A stretch of DNA of 64,000 bases from a bacterium (lineage in GTDB: Bacteria > Cyanobacteriota > Sericytochromatia > S15B-MN24 > UBA4093), in NCBI GenBank assembly GCA_017744355.1, contig JAGIBK010000005.1:186001-250000 (forward strand), in the 5' to 3' direction. Numbering within the stretch: position 1 is the first letter of the stretch; each line of letters opens with the position of its first letter. Positions 63,981 through 64,000 of the stretch are shown piece after piece. Made by a program: the position numbers and the translations under genes. A model generated the notes under the pieces. It was not told the origin of the DNA, made no database searches, and saw nothing but the letters and a program-made list of their open reading frames with translations.

Positions 63981-64000
63981 CGCTTCCCTTTTATCCAGCT

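Overview
The window looks like chromosome of a free-living, motile, Gram-negative-type bacterium with high GC (about two thirds by eye). Many lipoprotein signal peptides, two chemoreceptors, a FlhB export protein, an F-type ATP synthase operon, LigA, FtsH and XerD are present. The octamer GCGATCGC, the HIP1 palindrome typical of cyanobacteria, occurs more than twenty times. With a large kinase-AAA-TPR-GAF-GGDEF protein and many IPT/TIG surface proteins, this suggests the non-photosynthetic relatives of cyanobacteria (Sericytochromatia/Melainabacteria), but that placement is inference only. No rRNA, tRNA, CRISPR array, insertion sequence or prophage was seen.

Layout. 1-4.8 kb: the end of a secreted HExxH/beta-propeller protein, then two tandem genes made of five copies of an extended peptidoglycan-binding-like module. 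4.9-10.4 kb: a CCA-type nucleotidyltransferase, an atypical glutamate-dehydrogenase-family protein, a DUF5335-like protein, and a ROK kinase/PfkB kinase/HMA-like cluster. 10.5-16.6 kb: a 1579-residue signalling protein, a protein with a paralogue at 53.9 kb, and a DUF4177-like protein. 16.7-22.1 kb: preA and dihydropyrimidinase (reductive pyrimidine catabolism) flank lipoprotein locus A and an HDOD gene. 22.2-28 kb: a four-repeat MshEN-like protein, a phospholipase D-type lipoprotein, and a chemoreceptor with a secreted partner. 28-41 kb: mostly housekeeping and stress genes (ligA, KGG protein, htrA, ftsH, TolB-like lipoprotein, class II aldolase, GNATs, lipoprotein subtilase, zinc-ribbon protein, deoC) plus one low-GC orphan. 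41.6-50.2 kb: lipoprotein locus B, five genes. 50.3-54.5 kb: an EF-hand-like protein, xerD, flhB and the second orphan paralogue. 54.8-59.8 kb: lipoprotein locus C, three genes. 59.9-64 kb: a second chemoreceptor and the start of the atp operon (atpZ-atpI-atpB-atpE).

The best candidate for an undescribed system is the lipoprotein family of loci A, B and C. Each locus ends in the same ordered pair: a TPSP-linker lipoprotein, then an IPT-type lipoprotein. In B and C the pair is preceded, in a tightly spaced operon, by larger lipoproteins sharing an N-terminal module and IPT domains but carrying different C-terminal domains: a lectin/propeller-like region in B and twelve NHL repeats in C. This looks like a modular cell-surface assembly with a constant base and exchangeable heads. 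Its function is unknown.
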